Assembly (NCBI GenBank): GCA_014058105.1
Contig: JACGCM010001441.1
Coordinates: forward strand, 1,674,001 to 1,738,000
DNA length: 64,000 nt
Direction of reading: 5' to 3'
Source of the DNA: Kingdonia uniflora
Lineage: Eukaryota; Streptophyta; Magnoliopsida; Ranunculales; Circaeasteraceae
Made by a program: the position numbers and the translations under genes
Shown: positions 1-11,440 of the stretch, piece by piece
How positions within the stretch are numbered: the first letter of the stretch is position 1
Layout: the number at the start of each line of letters is the position of its first letter
Notes under the pieces: generated by a model
Told to the model about the DNA's origin: nothing
Seen by the model: only the letters and a program-made list of their open reading frames with translations
Databases searched by the model: none

Positions 1-33
1 AATATTTTTAATTTTTTTTTGGGAAACGGGTGT

Positions 34-751
34 TGTAATAACCTAATTCCGAGATACGGACTTAGCCTTTACACCAAATGTATCTAGAGCGTTCAAGAAT
101 AACAGACAATAAATAACAAAACTGTTTAGCATGGAAAACCTTTTAAGAGGTTATAAACCACGACCTCTCCTGAGGGTTTTGAGAAAGAGATGATCATATT
201 GAGATTGCTAATCTATTACAATGAACGATTTAGAATATAGGATGATAGAGTAAGAACTTTTCTATGCTGATCATTCATTCCTTCATCTATAGTTCTCCAG
301 GTTCTCTTATAGGTTCTCTAATATGACCGTTTGATGACCATAAAGTTCCTTAATGATGGACGTTACAAAATGAGTGCGATATATTTTTGACCAGGTTGTG
401 TAACGTTCCGACCTTTGCTGTTGTACAGCGACTCTATTACTAACATTGTGCTTCGCGCAGGTCGAACTGCTGGTGTAGAGGTTGAAAGTGATATCTCGAA
501 CTGGGGAAAGTTTAGCTTCGTCTTTAGCAGTGCTTCCTGTATGCTGATGAGATCGAAGGTTAGGTTTGAGTCCGAGATACAAAATAAGCTATTACAAGAC
601 GGCTCCCAGCAGATAACACGAAGTGTTGCTAAGGATGAGTGATATTGGTTAAGAAACTCGTTTTGTACCACGTGCTCTGTAGTTGAGGTCGAAAGTTCAT
701 CTGTAGTTCGAAGATGAAGTATGAGCTTGCGATGCGGAATAAGCCACTACA
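34..751 (-). repeat. 3' LTR of element A
   Basis: This LTR reads TGTAATAACC at its low end and CACTACA at its high end on the plus strand, so it has TG...CA termini. It is homologous along its length to 30648-31382. The side facing the interior carries a purine-rich tract on the minus strand, which marks it as the 3' LTR of a minus-strand element. It contains the GTGGAAAACCT...AGGTT...ACCACGACCTC block found in all related LTRs here. Confidence 0.85.
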
Positions 752-764
752 ACCGCCCCCATTC
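752..764 (-). promoter_or_regulatory. Polypurine tract of element A
   Basis: On the minus strand this reads GAATGGGGGCGGT and directly precedes the LTR start TGTAGTGG. That is the expected position and composition of a plus-strand priming site. Element D has an equivalent tract beside 50108 and family B beside 2571 and 3320. Confidence 0.7.
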
Positions 765-1065
765 AGCCAACAGTACGAGAATGATTATAGGCGATTTGTG
801 TTGGTTGAGAAGTGCCATTAAATGCTGTAGTTATGTCTGAGGTTCATTTCCAATGTCAATTCATGAATCTCTGTTGGTGTCTGTTGGGTTTCTTAGAACC
901 AATGACTGTAGTCAAATATTGTTGCATAGGGAATCCATTTGGCGCTGGGAAGTTGCAGAGTCTGCTTTGAATGATGATCTGTGTATAAAAGGCAACTCTG
1001 AGTTAAGTTTTAAGGAGCAAACCCTTCGTCTCTAATTTATTCCTCATTATTTTCTTGTGGTGACA

Positions 1066-1401
1066 ATGGTGACGACTAGGACTCAGGCCTGAGAGTCTAG
1101 GATCCGGAGGAAGGAGGAATTGTGTATCAGGTATTTGGGTTATCAACCACTGCATCTGCCTACTCCAATTCTTGTATCTCCCACTTTTCATCGTATGTCT
1201 TATAAAGAAGTGATGAAGGCAGAAGATGATTATTACCAAATGACACATTATCATTACTTGGTGACATCTGATACAAAACGTTGTAATGGCCTTCGTCTGC
1301 TGGCGAAGGAGGCTGTTACAACTGAAGATGAAGCAGCAGGCGTTCGGCCGAGGGAGTCTCATCGATATCCTGCTAATGAGTGGGTCTTGTTGAAGAAATG
1401 A
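1066..1401 (+). pseudogene. First module of the antisense gene of element A
   Basis: The frame starts MVTTRTQ, has a stop soon after, and runs to a stop at 1401. The middle (LPTPILVSPTFHRMSY) matches the module at 50459-50734 in element D (VPALVSPTYRGMSV), and both continue into a region with a DDYYQ/DFYC motif followed by a W- or L-rich stretch. It lies opposite to gag-pol, just inside the 3' LTR. The function is unknown. The early stop makes it a broken copy. The stretch 765-1065 between the polypurine tract and this module shows no recognisable feature. Confidence 0.55.
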
Positions 1402-1996
1402 GGCCTTCATTCTGTCTTTAGCATGTGGGGAGGTGAGGAGGATGCAGAGGATCATTTTTTTCCATGGACTGTAGTTCTTTGGCTATGAAAAAGATCTTTC
1501 ATATGTGAAAACTGTTTCTTACTTCCCTGCATCTTGTAGCATGGAATCAAAGTTTGGGGTCTGCTTCTTCTGTGAACTGTTCATGCCAAGAAAAGGATTT
1601 CGAGCTAAAACTTGATATAAATTGAAGTAATCTATAAAATCTATGTTGTAAAGTATTATGTAAGAGTAACTTTCAGACTAAATAAAATATATGGTTTTTG
1701 TTATAATGATATTGTGTCTTCGAGCTTGGTTGTTTTCCCTTTCTGTTTGTATCATAGGTGTTGGTAATATAGATAAGTAGGTGTCGGGGATATGAGGGGG
1801 GAAAATGGTAGTGAGAGGTGAGGGAAAATTTAGAGAAGGTCGAGTTGTTGGTTCGAACTAGAAGTCTTCTTTTTATGCGAACTGTGTGACAGGGTTGAGA
1901 TGGAGTTGTGTGTATGACTGTTTGGCTAGCTGTCGTCGTGGTTGTTTCCATGTACGCATCTAAGGAGATATTTTGTACTGTGGGGTAATGAGTTGT
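1402..1996 (+). other. Element A spacer within the antisense gene region, no ORF
   Basis: This interval belongs to element A, between the first antisense module and the point where the family B/C block interrupts it. It corresponds in position to 50800-51690 of element D. I see no supported ORF and no repeat. The last bases before the break are GTTGT (1992-1996), and element A appears to resume with ATTGC at 17947. Confidence 0.5.
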
Positions 1997-2571
1997 TGTA
2001 ATGGCCAAATTCTATAAGCTCGAAATGGCTTGGAATTCGTTATCACACCAATGATCCTGTAAAGATATTCTAATGGAGAATAAGAAATAAAACAGGTGAT
2101 TTTAGCGTGGAAAACCTTTGAATAGGTAAAAGACCACGACCTCGTATGGAGGATTTTTGTAAAAGTATTTTTATTGCTTGAGGCAGATATCTTTATTACA
2201 AGTGATCTCTAACATATATAAATATTTTTAATCTTGTAACTAAAAAGTTGTGTACTTTTTCTAGTCCTGTTTCTTCTGTAACTTCTCATTTATATAGGTT
2301 TTTTCCGCAACTCTTCATCGTGCAGGAACATATTTTTCGAATAATGCGGTTGGTGGCGGTTGACTGAATAACTGACGAGTTCGTAGGAGACAAGTGTTTT
2401 TGACTGGATAGGGTTTTTTCGGTTTAAGTTTGGCCTATGTTCTTGACCAGTTCGTGGGGTAGGTTGGATTGTTAATTGGGGAAATGTGTTAGAAATATGT
2501 AAGTCTGAAATGGAAGTAATTCGAACTAGGTGAGCTCGACTTTGGGCAAGATCGAGGGATAGGCCCCTACA
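1997..2571 (-). repeat. Family B LTR, copy 1 (3' LTR, minus orientation)
   Basis: This 575 bp LTR begins TGTAATGGCC and ends CCCCTACA on the plus strand. A minus-strand polypurine tract (GAGGGGGCGAT) follows at 2572-2588, so it is a 3' LTR of a minus-strand element. It has the same length as copy 2 at 3320-3894, which lies in opposite orientation. It shares the conserved hairpin block (2106-2143) and a TATA-like motif near 2286-2296 with the other LTRs. Confidence 0.85.
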
Positions 2572-3319
2572 ATCGCCCCCTCGCAACCGAAGTCACAGGT
2601 GGCTTTAGTTGAGAAACGACTAGCTAGTAATGTCGTTTGAAAGTTTTTGAAAAGTGGGTAAAAATAATGACGGTTTTGGAAATGAAATGTATTTAATGAG
2701 GATATTGATGCTGATGTATGTGACGGTTATGATATGAAAAGTTGCGTCCGTAATGAATGATGACGCTTGATAAAACGTACATGCACATTAAATGTAGGGT
2801 TATATATATGATACATGTATTGGTTTGAGAGCAGAGTACGCTTGCTATTGTGAGAAATTTTCCTGAAAAACTTTGTCAATGGTAAAAACTCGTAGTATGG
2901 TTCCTGAAAAAATTTCTCAATCCCTATATCGGTCACCGAAGTATTTCAACTTCAACCTTTGCATTTCGGATGCAATCCTCTCATCAAGAACCATGCTACG
3001 AGTTTTTACCATTGATAAAGTTTTTTAGGAAAATTTCACACAACAGCAAGCGTACTCTGCTCTCAAACCAATACATGTATCATTTATATAACCCTACATT
3101 TAATGTGCATATACATTTTACCAAGCGTCATCATTCATTACGGACACAACTTTTTATATCATAACCGTCACATACATCAGCATTAACATCCTCATTAAAT
3201 ACACGTCATTTCCAAAACCGTCATTATTCTTGCCCACTTTTCAAAAACTTTTAAACCACATTACAAGCTAGTCGTTTCTCAACCAAAGCCACTCGTGACT
3301 TCGATTGTGAGGAGGCGAT

Positions 3320-3894
3320 TGTAGGGGCATATCCCTCGATCTTACCCAAAGTCGAGCTCACCTAGTTCGAATTACCTCCATCTCAGACTTACGCATTTCT
3401 AATACATTTCCCCAGTCAACATTCCAACCTACCCCACGAACTGGTCAAGAACACGGGCCGAACTTAAACTGAAAAACCTTATCCAGTAAAAAACACGTGT
3501 CTCCCACGAACTCGTCAGTTATTCAGTCAACCGCCACCAACTGTATTATTCGGAAAACATGCTCCAGCACGATGAAGAGTTGCAGAAAAAGCCTATATAA
3601 AAGAGAAGTTACAGAAGAGACAGAGACTAGAAAAATTACACAACTTCTTAGTTACAAGATTAAAAGCATTTTTATATGTTAGAGATTACTTGTAATAAAG
3701 ATATCCGCCTCAAGCAATAAATATACTTTTACAAAAAAATTTCATACGAGGTCGTGGTTTTTTACATATTCAAAGGTTTTTCACGCTAAAATCACCTGTT
3801 TTATTTCATATTCTCCATTAGAATATTTTTACAGGATCATCGGTGTGATAGCAAATTCCAAGCCATTTCGAGCTTGCAAAATTTGGCAATTACA
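3320..3894 (+). repeat. Family B LTR, copy 2 (3' LTR, plus orientation)
   Basis: The LTR starts TGTAGGGGCA right after the purine tract GAGGAGGCGAT (3309-3319) and ends GGCAATTACA, so it is a plus-oriented 3' LTR. A TATA-like motif CCTATATAA is at 3592-3600. It is 575 bp, the same as copy 1. The flank to its right is not the expected retroelement continuation but a short mosaic junction (3895-3937). Confidence 0.85.
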
Positions 3895-3937
3895 TCATAA
3901 GTGGCGATACAGCAACCTTTCAGTAGAATTCTTCAAA
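3895..3937. other. Mosaic filler junction
   Basis: Between the end of LTR copy 2 and the start of element C's antisense gene lie two short copied words. Bases 3896-3916 match the reverse complement of 15542-15562 with one mismatch. Bases 3921-3937 match 17576-17592 exactly. Both sources are inside element C. This looks like templated filler DNA at a break repaired by end joining, although part of the second word could be native sequence. Confidence 0.5.
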
Positions 3938-5957
3938 GTATCTTTATTATTTCGGTATCTTTCTCTTCGACCTTATGATTAAGGTCGAAAACAGCCTGGG
4001 TTACCTCCACAAGTTTAAAATGCATCTTTACGTATTAATCCTCTCTATTCTCATTTGCCTCCCTCATCCTATCTAATTCCTCTACAAATTCCCAATTACA
4101 TTAGAGTACATCGTCCTCAAGCGAGCAAGCTGAATCCAATTCGACCTGGATAATATAAAGATTTTAATACAATTTGATTCAGGATACCATTAATATACAT
4201 ATGTATTTATGTTACATTTCTAGATTATAATTTCTAACATTTACAATGTGCAAATACCTTTAAACTCTTCTTTCATCGGGGTACACTATCAGATAAACGC
4301 TCCATGTGGTATATTGTGAAATTTAAAGTACATACTTTCCGCTATGCTTCTTTGTATAAAAGGGCGTTGGATTTATTTTTCTATGCACTACATTAGTGTT
4401 CTTTTCCTACAACTGATAGCATAATTTTTAATCTACATCTACATTGCCATCCTATTTATTTGGTAGCTTAATTTGGATATAACATACAAGTCAAAAGACC
4501 TATTCCAATCTAACCTGCAGCTCCGCTTGCGCAGACAGCAAGACTGTAGAGATCTATTTTTCCCTGACAAGCTCGGTCTCTAGATCTTTTATTTTGAGAC
4601 TTATTTCTCTAAGTGCCTACAAGAAGTTTATAAAAAAACGCAATCAATCTACAGAAGTCTCCTCCATATACAACAGTTTACAAACATTCATACAAGAAAA
4701 CAACTTTACCCTACCTTCTCATTATCACCCTCTGGAGTTCGGTGTCATCCCCTTGGTTGTCAAGCACCATCTGGTGGGAGACACTGTCCAGACTATCCAT
4801 GACCCTAACCACTTCCACTTCTTCGTCGTCTCCTTCCTCAACATAGGTGTCCGCCTTAATGACATCCACCTCCTCCTCATAATAACCCTTCAGCATCAAC
4901 TGGTGCCCCATCCTGTCACGCTCCTCCACCATCTCATCTAGATTGGCTCGCGCCTCTACCTACAGCTGACCAATGGCCACGACATGGGAAACTTTCAGAA
5001 TATCCAGCTGTTTTGCTTCCTTCAGAGCATCAGTCCTGGCTCGAGCTAGTTTCTTCTCCAGCTCGATCTTCTCCTTCTTTAGCTCGGATTTCTTCTCCTT
5101 AATGCCGAGCCAAATCCCCTTAACTAAGCGAGCAACCTGTAAAACATAAAATCGATCTCAACGATTAGCTTGAACCGCATTAGCCAACTCTTTTACATAA
5201 TATAAGCTTACCATCTTGCTCGTGCCTTCTTCTCCATGAAGAGCCGCCAACCTGGCCCTTTCCTTGACCTCTTTGAGATCATCCACCGCAGCAGGTCGCC
5301 CCTCAGTGACCTTTTCCCTTGACTCCCCCGAAGGTTCAACCCTTCTTTTCTCTTTTGCGACCTCACCACTTCCAGTAGTACCAGAGGCCGGTAAAGCCTT
5401 TAATATCTATTTTTTCATATATTTTTGAGCTATTTTTCTCAACTTAGGGGGCTCCGGCTGGACCGAACTGTCTATTCCAGGGGTTTTGGCCAAATTTGAT
5501 CGACCCTCCCCGCCAGTTGTTGGCTTCTTTCCTCGTCAGCACCCGCCATCGACCTAGTTGACTGAGCTTTTCCAACATTCTTCGACCTACTATCAACCCT
5601 CTTCTTTCTACTGAGGTCGAGTCCTTCCAACACAAATTCGAGCTCAGCCTCCTCCGCAACTTCGTCCAATAATAACTCTTTCCTCTCAACTTGAGACTTC
5701 ACACCTGCCATGCACAACATTTTATTATCAATTAAATGTATCAGTTCAAATGTAGCAATAATTGTATTTATGCATGACTATACTTACTTTGTTTTACAGT
5801 TCTAAACCGAAAGTCCAAAGGTTTTTTGTCATCTCTCTAAAGGCAATTACCCTTCACCCATATGATGTTGTCATTCCAGGTTTGACCTGCGAAATTCAAA
5901 TCGAAGAAGCGACGCCAAGTTGCACTCACACATAAATATTACCCACCACTAGCCTTA
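3938..5957 (-). pseudogene. Distal part of the antisense gene of element C
   Basis: Read on the minus strand this is homologous to 53640-55690 of element D. Matching parts include an RFFDLN motif just inside the CACTA insertion, a KESLLDKV/KELLLDEV acidic exon (5472-5720), a coiled-coil exon with a G-Y-x-E-E-E-V motif and the phrase ADTYVEE (4711-4932), and the coiled-coil segment ending EKDTEI near 3945. Intron-like AT-rich gaps separate the blocks as in D. Frameshifts and stops interrupt several exons. It is truncated at 3938 by the rearrangement. The gene runs opposite to the element's presumed gag-pol, which is missing. The proximal half is at 14661-17596, beyond the CACTA insertion. Confidence 0.75.
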
Positions 5958-5979
5958 TAATACTACAAGAATAAATGGT

Positions 5980-6410
5980 ATTTGCCACCGAAATATATGT
6001 GGCAAAAGGGTTTTTGCCACTGTTTTTACCGTGGCTAGGGTCGTGGGCGTTGATTGGGTGGCTAAAGCTTTGGCACTATTTTTACCGTGGCAAAAAGTTA
6101 TTTTTTACCACTGAAAAATCTTTGGCAAATGAGAAACATTTTTTGCCACGGAAATATCCGCGGCAAAAACATATAATAAATAATTATAAAAAATTTTGCC
6201 ACTACAAAATCCGTAGCAAAAGCCTACTTTTACTACTACAAAATTTGTGGCAAAAACATATAATATAATAATAATAATAATAATAATAAATTATAATTTT
6301 TTTAAAACGAAAAAATTCGTGGCAAAAACCTACTTTTACCACTACAAAATCCGTGGCAAAAACATATAATAAATCATTATTATTATAATTTTTTTTTGCC
6401 ACGGAAAACC
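5980..6410. repeat. Left subterminal repeats of the CACTA element
   Basis: Short words such as TTTTTGCCAC, CCGTGGCAAAA and ACTACAAAATCCGTGGCAAA recur in both orientations at close spacing. Such arrays are the usual transposase-binding region of CACTA elements. An (AAT)n microsatellite lies inside at about 6262-6290. Confidence 0.75.
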
Positions 6411-6836
6411 ATGATACGCACCTCAATAACATGAACCACACAAAAGAAACTAGAAAGTTGGGCTTTCACATCTCTAGAGACGTTAAAGTAAAGCAATTGA
6501 ACTTTCAAGCATAAACATAAATTCATGATAAAAAGAAACGAAATGTGCAACTTGTTTATTATTCATTTTTTGCTCGGCGAATCCGCTACAAAAAATAAGG
6601 GTAATACAGCATAATAAGATGACTGTAGGAAGTTTAGATCTAAAGCTTTGGTGGTTGATCAAAGAGAAACCTTCACAAACTACAGTAAGTAAAGGTCATG
6701 TTATAGATGTGACGAACCTGTTAAACATCTTTGAATAACCTATTTCTGGATTCTAGAATAGGTCGTCACTGAAATCTTCATCATCAATTGGAGGCGATAA
6801 TGGTGAAAGATAATGTTATCATCTAGAAGGATTTAC

Positions 6837-7215
6837 CTGCCTTGGGGTTGTCTCTGAAATTTCCTTCATGACATCTATAAACCATTCAAAGGAGCTTTGT
6901 TCTCTTGTAACCCAATAAAAATACGCTTTTGATGGACATCTAGTATCACCAGATTCTTCATCAATTATCTGAAAAAAGAAAAAAAAGAAAAAAAGTACAA
7001 ATCCCGGTTAAAAAAATAGTATTTAGGAAATGTAAAAAGAATTGGGAGAAGTACAAAATCACATACCGTAAGCTGTAACCTGCGAAGGATATCTCTGATA
7101 ACACTAATAAAAGGTGTTGCTCCTATCCCAAGCCTAATTAACACGATAATATCATACTTCACATGATCTTGAGCAGCTACGCCATATGGCCCCGTCAAAA
7201 TTAATTGATCACATA
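6837..7215 (-). pseudogene. Captured exons of a respiratory burst oxidase (NADPH oxidase) gene
   Basis: Two exons on the minus strand read as the C-terminal FAD/NADPH-binding half of a plant respiratory burst oxidase homologue. The upstream one (about 7215-7067) has GPYGVAAQDHVKYDIIV then GLGIGATPFISV-like residues (LGIGATPFIS). The downstream one (6968-6837) has [17 protein letters not shown]. Both motifs are hallmarks of the family, whose members are membrane enzymes that make superoxide. A GT donor follows each exon (GTATGTG at 7066, GTAAAT at 6836) and an AG acceptor precedes 6968. The rest of the gene, including the heme-binding membrane domain and the EF hands, is absent, so this is a transduplicated fragment. 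Confidence 0.85.
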
Positions 7216-7234
7216 TTCTAATGATTTCATTAAC

Positions 7235-7693
7235 TGTTAGAGTCATTCGTGATGTGACCCTTGGTTTCTTTACTGGAGTAACACAAGCACTTATATAATG
7301 CTCAATATCAGAATAAAAGCCTCTATCCAGGTCTGGGACATACCCAGTATCAGTATCGTCCTCAGATGTAGGTAAATCTGCATTCACAACATTCACAGAC
7401 CCTCCTTCTTGTGTCTTTTGTTCCATGAGACCAGCTTGATGAGCCTGCACATCCTTTGCTTGCTCAGTGCTTTTTTATGCAGGGACAATGGTATCAACCT
7501 TTAAATGTTCAACTGCTTCAATTATCTCACCATCTTCCTTAGTTATATCTTGAACATCATGGGCAGCCATATTACCCATTTTCTCATCACCATCTAAGGC
7601 TAGCTTTGAATCCCTGCAAACTACAATGTGACCTACAAGTGGTTTCACTTTTACCTTGTATACACTATAAAAAACTGAAATATGTTCTCGCAT
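7235..7693 (-). pseudogene. Unidentified acidic ORF fragment in the CACTA element
   Basis: Two adjoining minus-strand frames (7475-7693 and 6965-7450) give a low-complexity acidic protein with stretches such as EDGEIIEAVEHLKVD and DTGYVPDLDRGFYSDIE. I do not recognise the family. It may be another captured exon placed in front of the oxidase fragment. The second frame runs into the oxidase exon, which could produce a chimeric ORF if transcribed. Confidence 0.35.
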
Positions 7694-8066
7694 TACACAG
7701 AAACGGAACTAGGATTTTAGCAATTCTACTATGACATATAACCGAATAGAGCCTAGAAAATCACATATATTAATTAAGTACGAAAGTTGACATAAACTAG
7801 GAAAGCAGAAACGCGAAAATTTTATACTATTAATCTATGATAGTAATTCCACAAAAAAAAAGTAACAGAGAAAACTATAACAAGTAATACTCACAGAGTA
7901 GTTGTTACATTCAAGCTGAAAGGATACCATAACGGCTACGTAGACCATCAATAGCTTTTTCCATGGATTGCGAAAGCTCAGGGATTGATGTTTTACAAAC
8001 TGATAAATATATGAAAAGATACATGATCAAAATAATGAATGATGGTTGGCTAATTGCCTAATTCTG

Positions 8067-8411
8067 GATTCAACAAATTTCCTGAATGGTTTTCATTACC
8101 AGACATCCCTGGTCATAAAAATAAATTTCACAAAGAAAGATATATAATTGTAAGTAGCTACTGGTATAGGGAGAAGGAGTATTTTGACTTATGACTTTGT
8201 TCTTCTTCCAGATTGGAATACAGTTATCCTGTATTACTGGGTGGATCAACATATCAGTCTGTCCCACTACATCACAAGTAAGGTGAGCTTGACTAAGTCT
8301 AGAACAAAACCATGGGAGAAGTTCAAAATAAAATGAGCCTTCGTAAAGTGCCCTTTCTTGGGTTAGTGGAGCCAAACTTAAAAAGGTTAATGTAAGAACT
8401 GTTATTAGCAA
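8067..8411 (-). pseudogene. Unidentified ORF, possible captured exon
   Basis: A minus-strand frame of 113 codons contains SQAHLTCDVVGQTDMLIHP and ends soon after a possible acceptor site. No family was recognised. It lies among captured fragments inside the CACTA element, so it is likely exon debris. The plus-strand frames at 8463-8657 and 9081-9269 have no supporting features. Confidence 0.25.
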
Positions 8412-9648
8412 AATCTGCCCTACCCGGCAAAGTGTTAGTAATGCAGAAAGTACTAATACCGGTTGAATTTTGGTCTACTGGGATCCCTGATTTGTGATGT
8501 AACTTTTACAAAAGTCTTTCCTCAAGTTATGCATTGCATAGTAGAGAGCTCCCAAACGAGTACACTCATTTCTGCTGTGTATGGCTCTAATAGTGTTGCA
8601 GGGAGTGAAAACATCTCTAACACATCAACAGGTTCTACAACAAATCTTGGCTATTAGCAGGGACTTCAATTTAGTTTTTTTTGTAATGATGACAAGTAGG
8701 GAGGAAGGCCAGTTGCTACTGAAACTTTCGTAAAGCATCAAAGTTACTTGAGTGATATTAACACGATGGACATGAGGTACAGTTTGCGTAAGTACACATG
8801 GTTGATCATGGCTAAGATTGATAGGCCTTGATTAATGAAAGCTAGATAAACAATTTCCCAGATTCCACCACTGAGTCTGAGTTCACAGCTACTGGTGTTT
8901 CAGAAATAGCTTTATGATGGTTAATCTCACTCAAAATCCTAGAAACTGTAAAATTTCTTTCAAATACTTTTAATTTATGGATTGAAGTTGATGGTTGCAG
9001 GAAATTATAAAGAATGCCTGGGAGGAAAGAGTGTGGTAACCCAGATGGAGTAGAATGAAGAATTTAGGAGTTAGATAAATTTGGTTGAGACGAGTAGAAT
9101 TAGTATTATCAACAAAATCACTAGATGGGCACCCATGAGAGAGAATCTACCTGATAGATGCTGCAAAGATGATTTCATCACCCCTCTCCAAAATTGCGGT
9201 GTAGAAGCCACGGTAATTGAGCTGGTTAAAGTTCGATCTACAAGAAAGAAAGAAAGAAATATCACTTAAAAGCCTTATTGATAAATAGCGTGCAGTGGCA
9301 AAGAAGATTTAAAATAGCGTACGAGTTTCATAAACATAATTTTTCTTTCCATGCCTAAAGTGCACCTATATGCTCTATATATACCAATGCTTCCCCCACC
9401 CCTCTAGTTACCCTATAAGCATTGGGCATTTATCTACTAACATAAGGACATATTAAAATTAGGCAATAAGAAAACCTCCAATCTGAAAATTTAATTCTAC
9501 AGAGCAGCAACTTCTCCATACTATTTGTGACAATGTGGTTCAAATTCTATTAACATTTGAAGGTTCTACGGCATCATACAGATACATTAACAATGATTTA
9601 TAAGTTATCCCAAAAAAATGATCAAGCAAGTTCTAGTAAAATACCTAC

Positions 9649-9857
9649 CCGCAGTTATATAAAACACTCTGTATCATATTAATACCACTTTGCCGATCAA
9701 ATGTAGGCATGAAACATTCATCCATCAAGGAAAGTACAACAACAAGCTTTGAATTGAACTCCGTTCTCTTTAACAGAGTGTTGATTGGAATATTTGACTC
9801 TTGATCCAAACGTTGAATAAGAGTCCACGATACAACCTTGATGGTCAACATTAACAA
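9649..9857 (-). pseudogene. Captured exon of a PHD-finger/acetyltransferase-type protein
   Basis: The minus-strand frame includes SWTLIQRLDQES and then FNSKLVVVLSLMDECFMP, followed by a D-R-x-S-G-I-N motif and VLYNCG. This order matches the segment ahead of the GNAT acetyltransferase domain in plant PHD-finger chromatin proteins related to IDM1 (recognised from memory of the family, not by search). A GT donor follows at 9648-9647. Only one exon is visible, so it is a fragment. The flanking exon-like piece at 9899-10039 need not come from the same gene. Confidence 0.6.
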
Positions 9858-9898
9858 TGTATGTAATTAGATATGTGCTATTTATAAGTATACTTTAC

Positions 9899-10039
9899 CT
9901 GGAGAACTTCCTTTTCCCGTGAAGACTTCCACATTCTGAATTGCTCTGATTCTTGCTTTATCCAATTCTTAAAGCTCCTTGTCCATTTTATCTTGGAGGG
10001 AAGAATGTTCCAACTCCTTTTCGACTTCTTCAACATCAC
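9899..10039 (-). pseudogene. Captured charged exon, family not identified
   Basis: The segment is bounded by a TGCAG acceptor (before 10039) and a GTAAAG donor (after 9899). It reads DVEEVEKELEHSSLQDKMDKEL, a stop, then ELDKARIRAIQNVEVF. It is charged and helix-like. Clean splice borders suggest a former host exon, and the internal TAA shows it is no longer functional. Confidence 0.4.
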
Positions 10040-10689
10040 CTGCATTAAAAACCGCTAAAGAAATCAAAATTTGTGTTTAGACAATTCAACCAAAAAAAGC
10101 GATTTAAAAAATCCTACTAACATCTCTAACCCCATAAAAAAAAGAGATGTTAGCATCTCTGGACTAGTTTAATTTCTCCCTGACTACATATCATACTTTT
10201 ATATCTTAAGTAATGTTGGAATAGAGTAGCATCAGAAAAAGAAAAAAGAGAAGAAGAAAGATACGACACACCTAGCAAATATAAATAAATAAATATCATT
10301 CTGAATGCTAACACTCACCAAAACTAACAATGCCAACTAACCTCGTGGACAACATTTGTTACTAGCACAAAACTTGTAGGGAAGCAGTATGTGTGACCAT
10401 TATCTTAGGTTACGTCATACTTAGTCATGCAGTTTTAACATGGATTAAGATAATAAGATATGCATCACAACCATATGATATGTTAATAGAGGATTTATGT
10501 AATAAAAGCATGCAGTAAAAAGTGTACCAGTAGAGTCCACAGCTTTAGCATCACAACCATATGAAAAATCATGATATGCATTTCATGAACAGAGTGCATC
10601 ATCCTCCATATCAATGCAATCAAGAAAATCATTGCGATGTGTGTTGTTGTTCAAGCTTGGCAAACACAACAGTTTACCTTCGAGTCCTT

Positions 10690-11440
10690 GAATTTTGGAC
10701 AAGTACAACATCACCAGATCGTAATCCTGAAAAAGAAAGTTTAGAAAGTTTGTCAAATAGAATCAAAAATAGAAATAAGTTTCATTTTGAAGAGTACAAA
10801 TGGTCACAAACATAAACAGATTAAATACAAAGCAAAAAATTGAGCTAACCTATCTTGCACCATTGAGGCTCTATGTGCAAAAACATTTGAGGATACTACA
10901 ATAAAGCTTAAAAAGCTTGAGGCTCAAATTTTAAGGAAGAGAAATGACCTACACCATTTGAGACAGAGTACCGAAAGGCATTGGCACGGTTTTAAGAAGT
11001 TACCAACATATACAGCCAAGAAAAGCAATATGTGGATGAGTTGCTAAAAGAAAGCAGTATACATTAATTTGTAAGACTCGTTATCAAGTATGATAGAAAA
11101 ATAGCATACTTGAGCCTCGACAGCATGCTGTGATAGATATTTACAACTTTTCTGGCGTTGTTGAAGATCCCAATGTAGATCCATATTGCTTGCTTCCAAA
11201 ACCAAAATTTTGTGCCCGAGAATCTAATTAAGATAAAGTTAGTTAACCTGCGAGTTCTATATAATTTTAAAGCAATGTTTTCATGTGTTGGACTTCAGTC
11301 TTATACCTGAAGCTCCTCAAATGGTGTACCATCTTTATCTCTGCCATAAACTCGAGCTTCAACCAGACCAGGGCTGGGGCTTCCTAAGTTCCCTCTTATG
11401 TTTGTTTTATTTCCAACCTTCATAAATTATAATGAAGTGA
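10690..11440 (-). pseudogene. Further captured exon-like pieces, family not identified
   Basis: On the minus strand, 11305-11424 reads MKVGNKTNIRGNLGSPSP then GLVEARVYGRDKDGTPFEE and ends at a GT donor, with an upstream AG. A smaller piece at about 10682-10728 reads QDYDLVMLYLSKIQGLEG. The order and phase suggest exons of one or more genes separated by introns. I do not recognise the products. The plus-strand ORF at 10561-10815 runs through one of these pieces and is probably a shadow. Confidence 0.35.

Larger units (their letters stand above)
1997..3894. repeat. 1.9 kb palindrome of two inverted family B 3' ends
   Basis: The left arm 1997-2903 and right arm 2988-3894 are both 907 bp and are reverse complements, at about 90% identity by eye. 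The spacer is 84 bp. Each arm holds a complete 575 bp LTR, the polypurine tract, the untranslated spacer and the first MVKTRSM codons of the antisense gene (2879 on plus, 3012 on minus). The outer ends are true LTR ends (TGTAATGG... and ...CAATTACA). Mirror-image translations at 2727-2936 and 2970-3164 follow from the symmetry and are not genes. Confidence 0.9.

Noticed and set aside
1003..1455. 150-codon minus-strand ORF
   Set aside because: It lies opposite to the homologous antisense module on the plus strand, and it has no family match.
2727..3164. Two nearly identical ORFs in opposite strands
   Set aside because: They are the two arms of the palindrome, untranslated spacer between LTR and antisense gene.
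6202..6441. Minus-strand Tyr-rich ORF
   Set aside because: Translation of the (AAT)n microsatellite and CACTA subterminal repeats.
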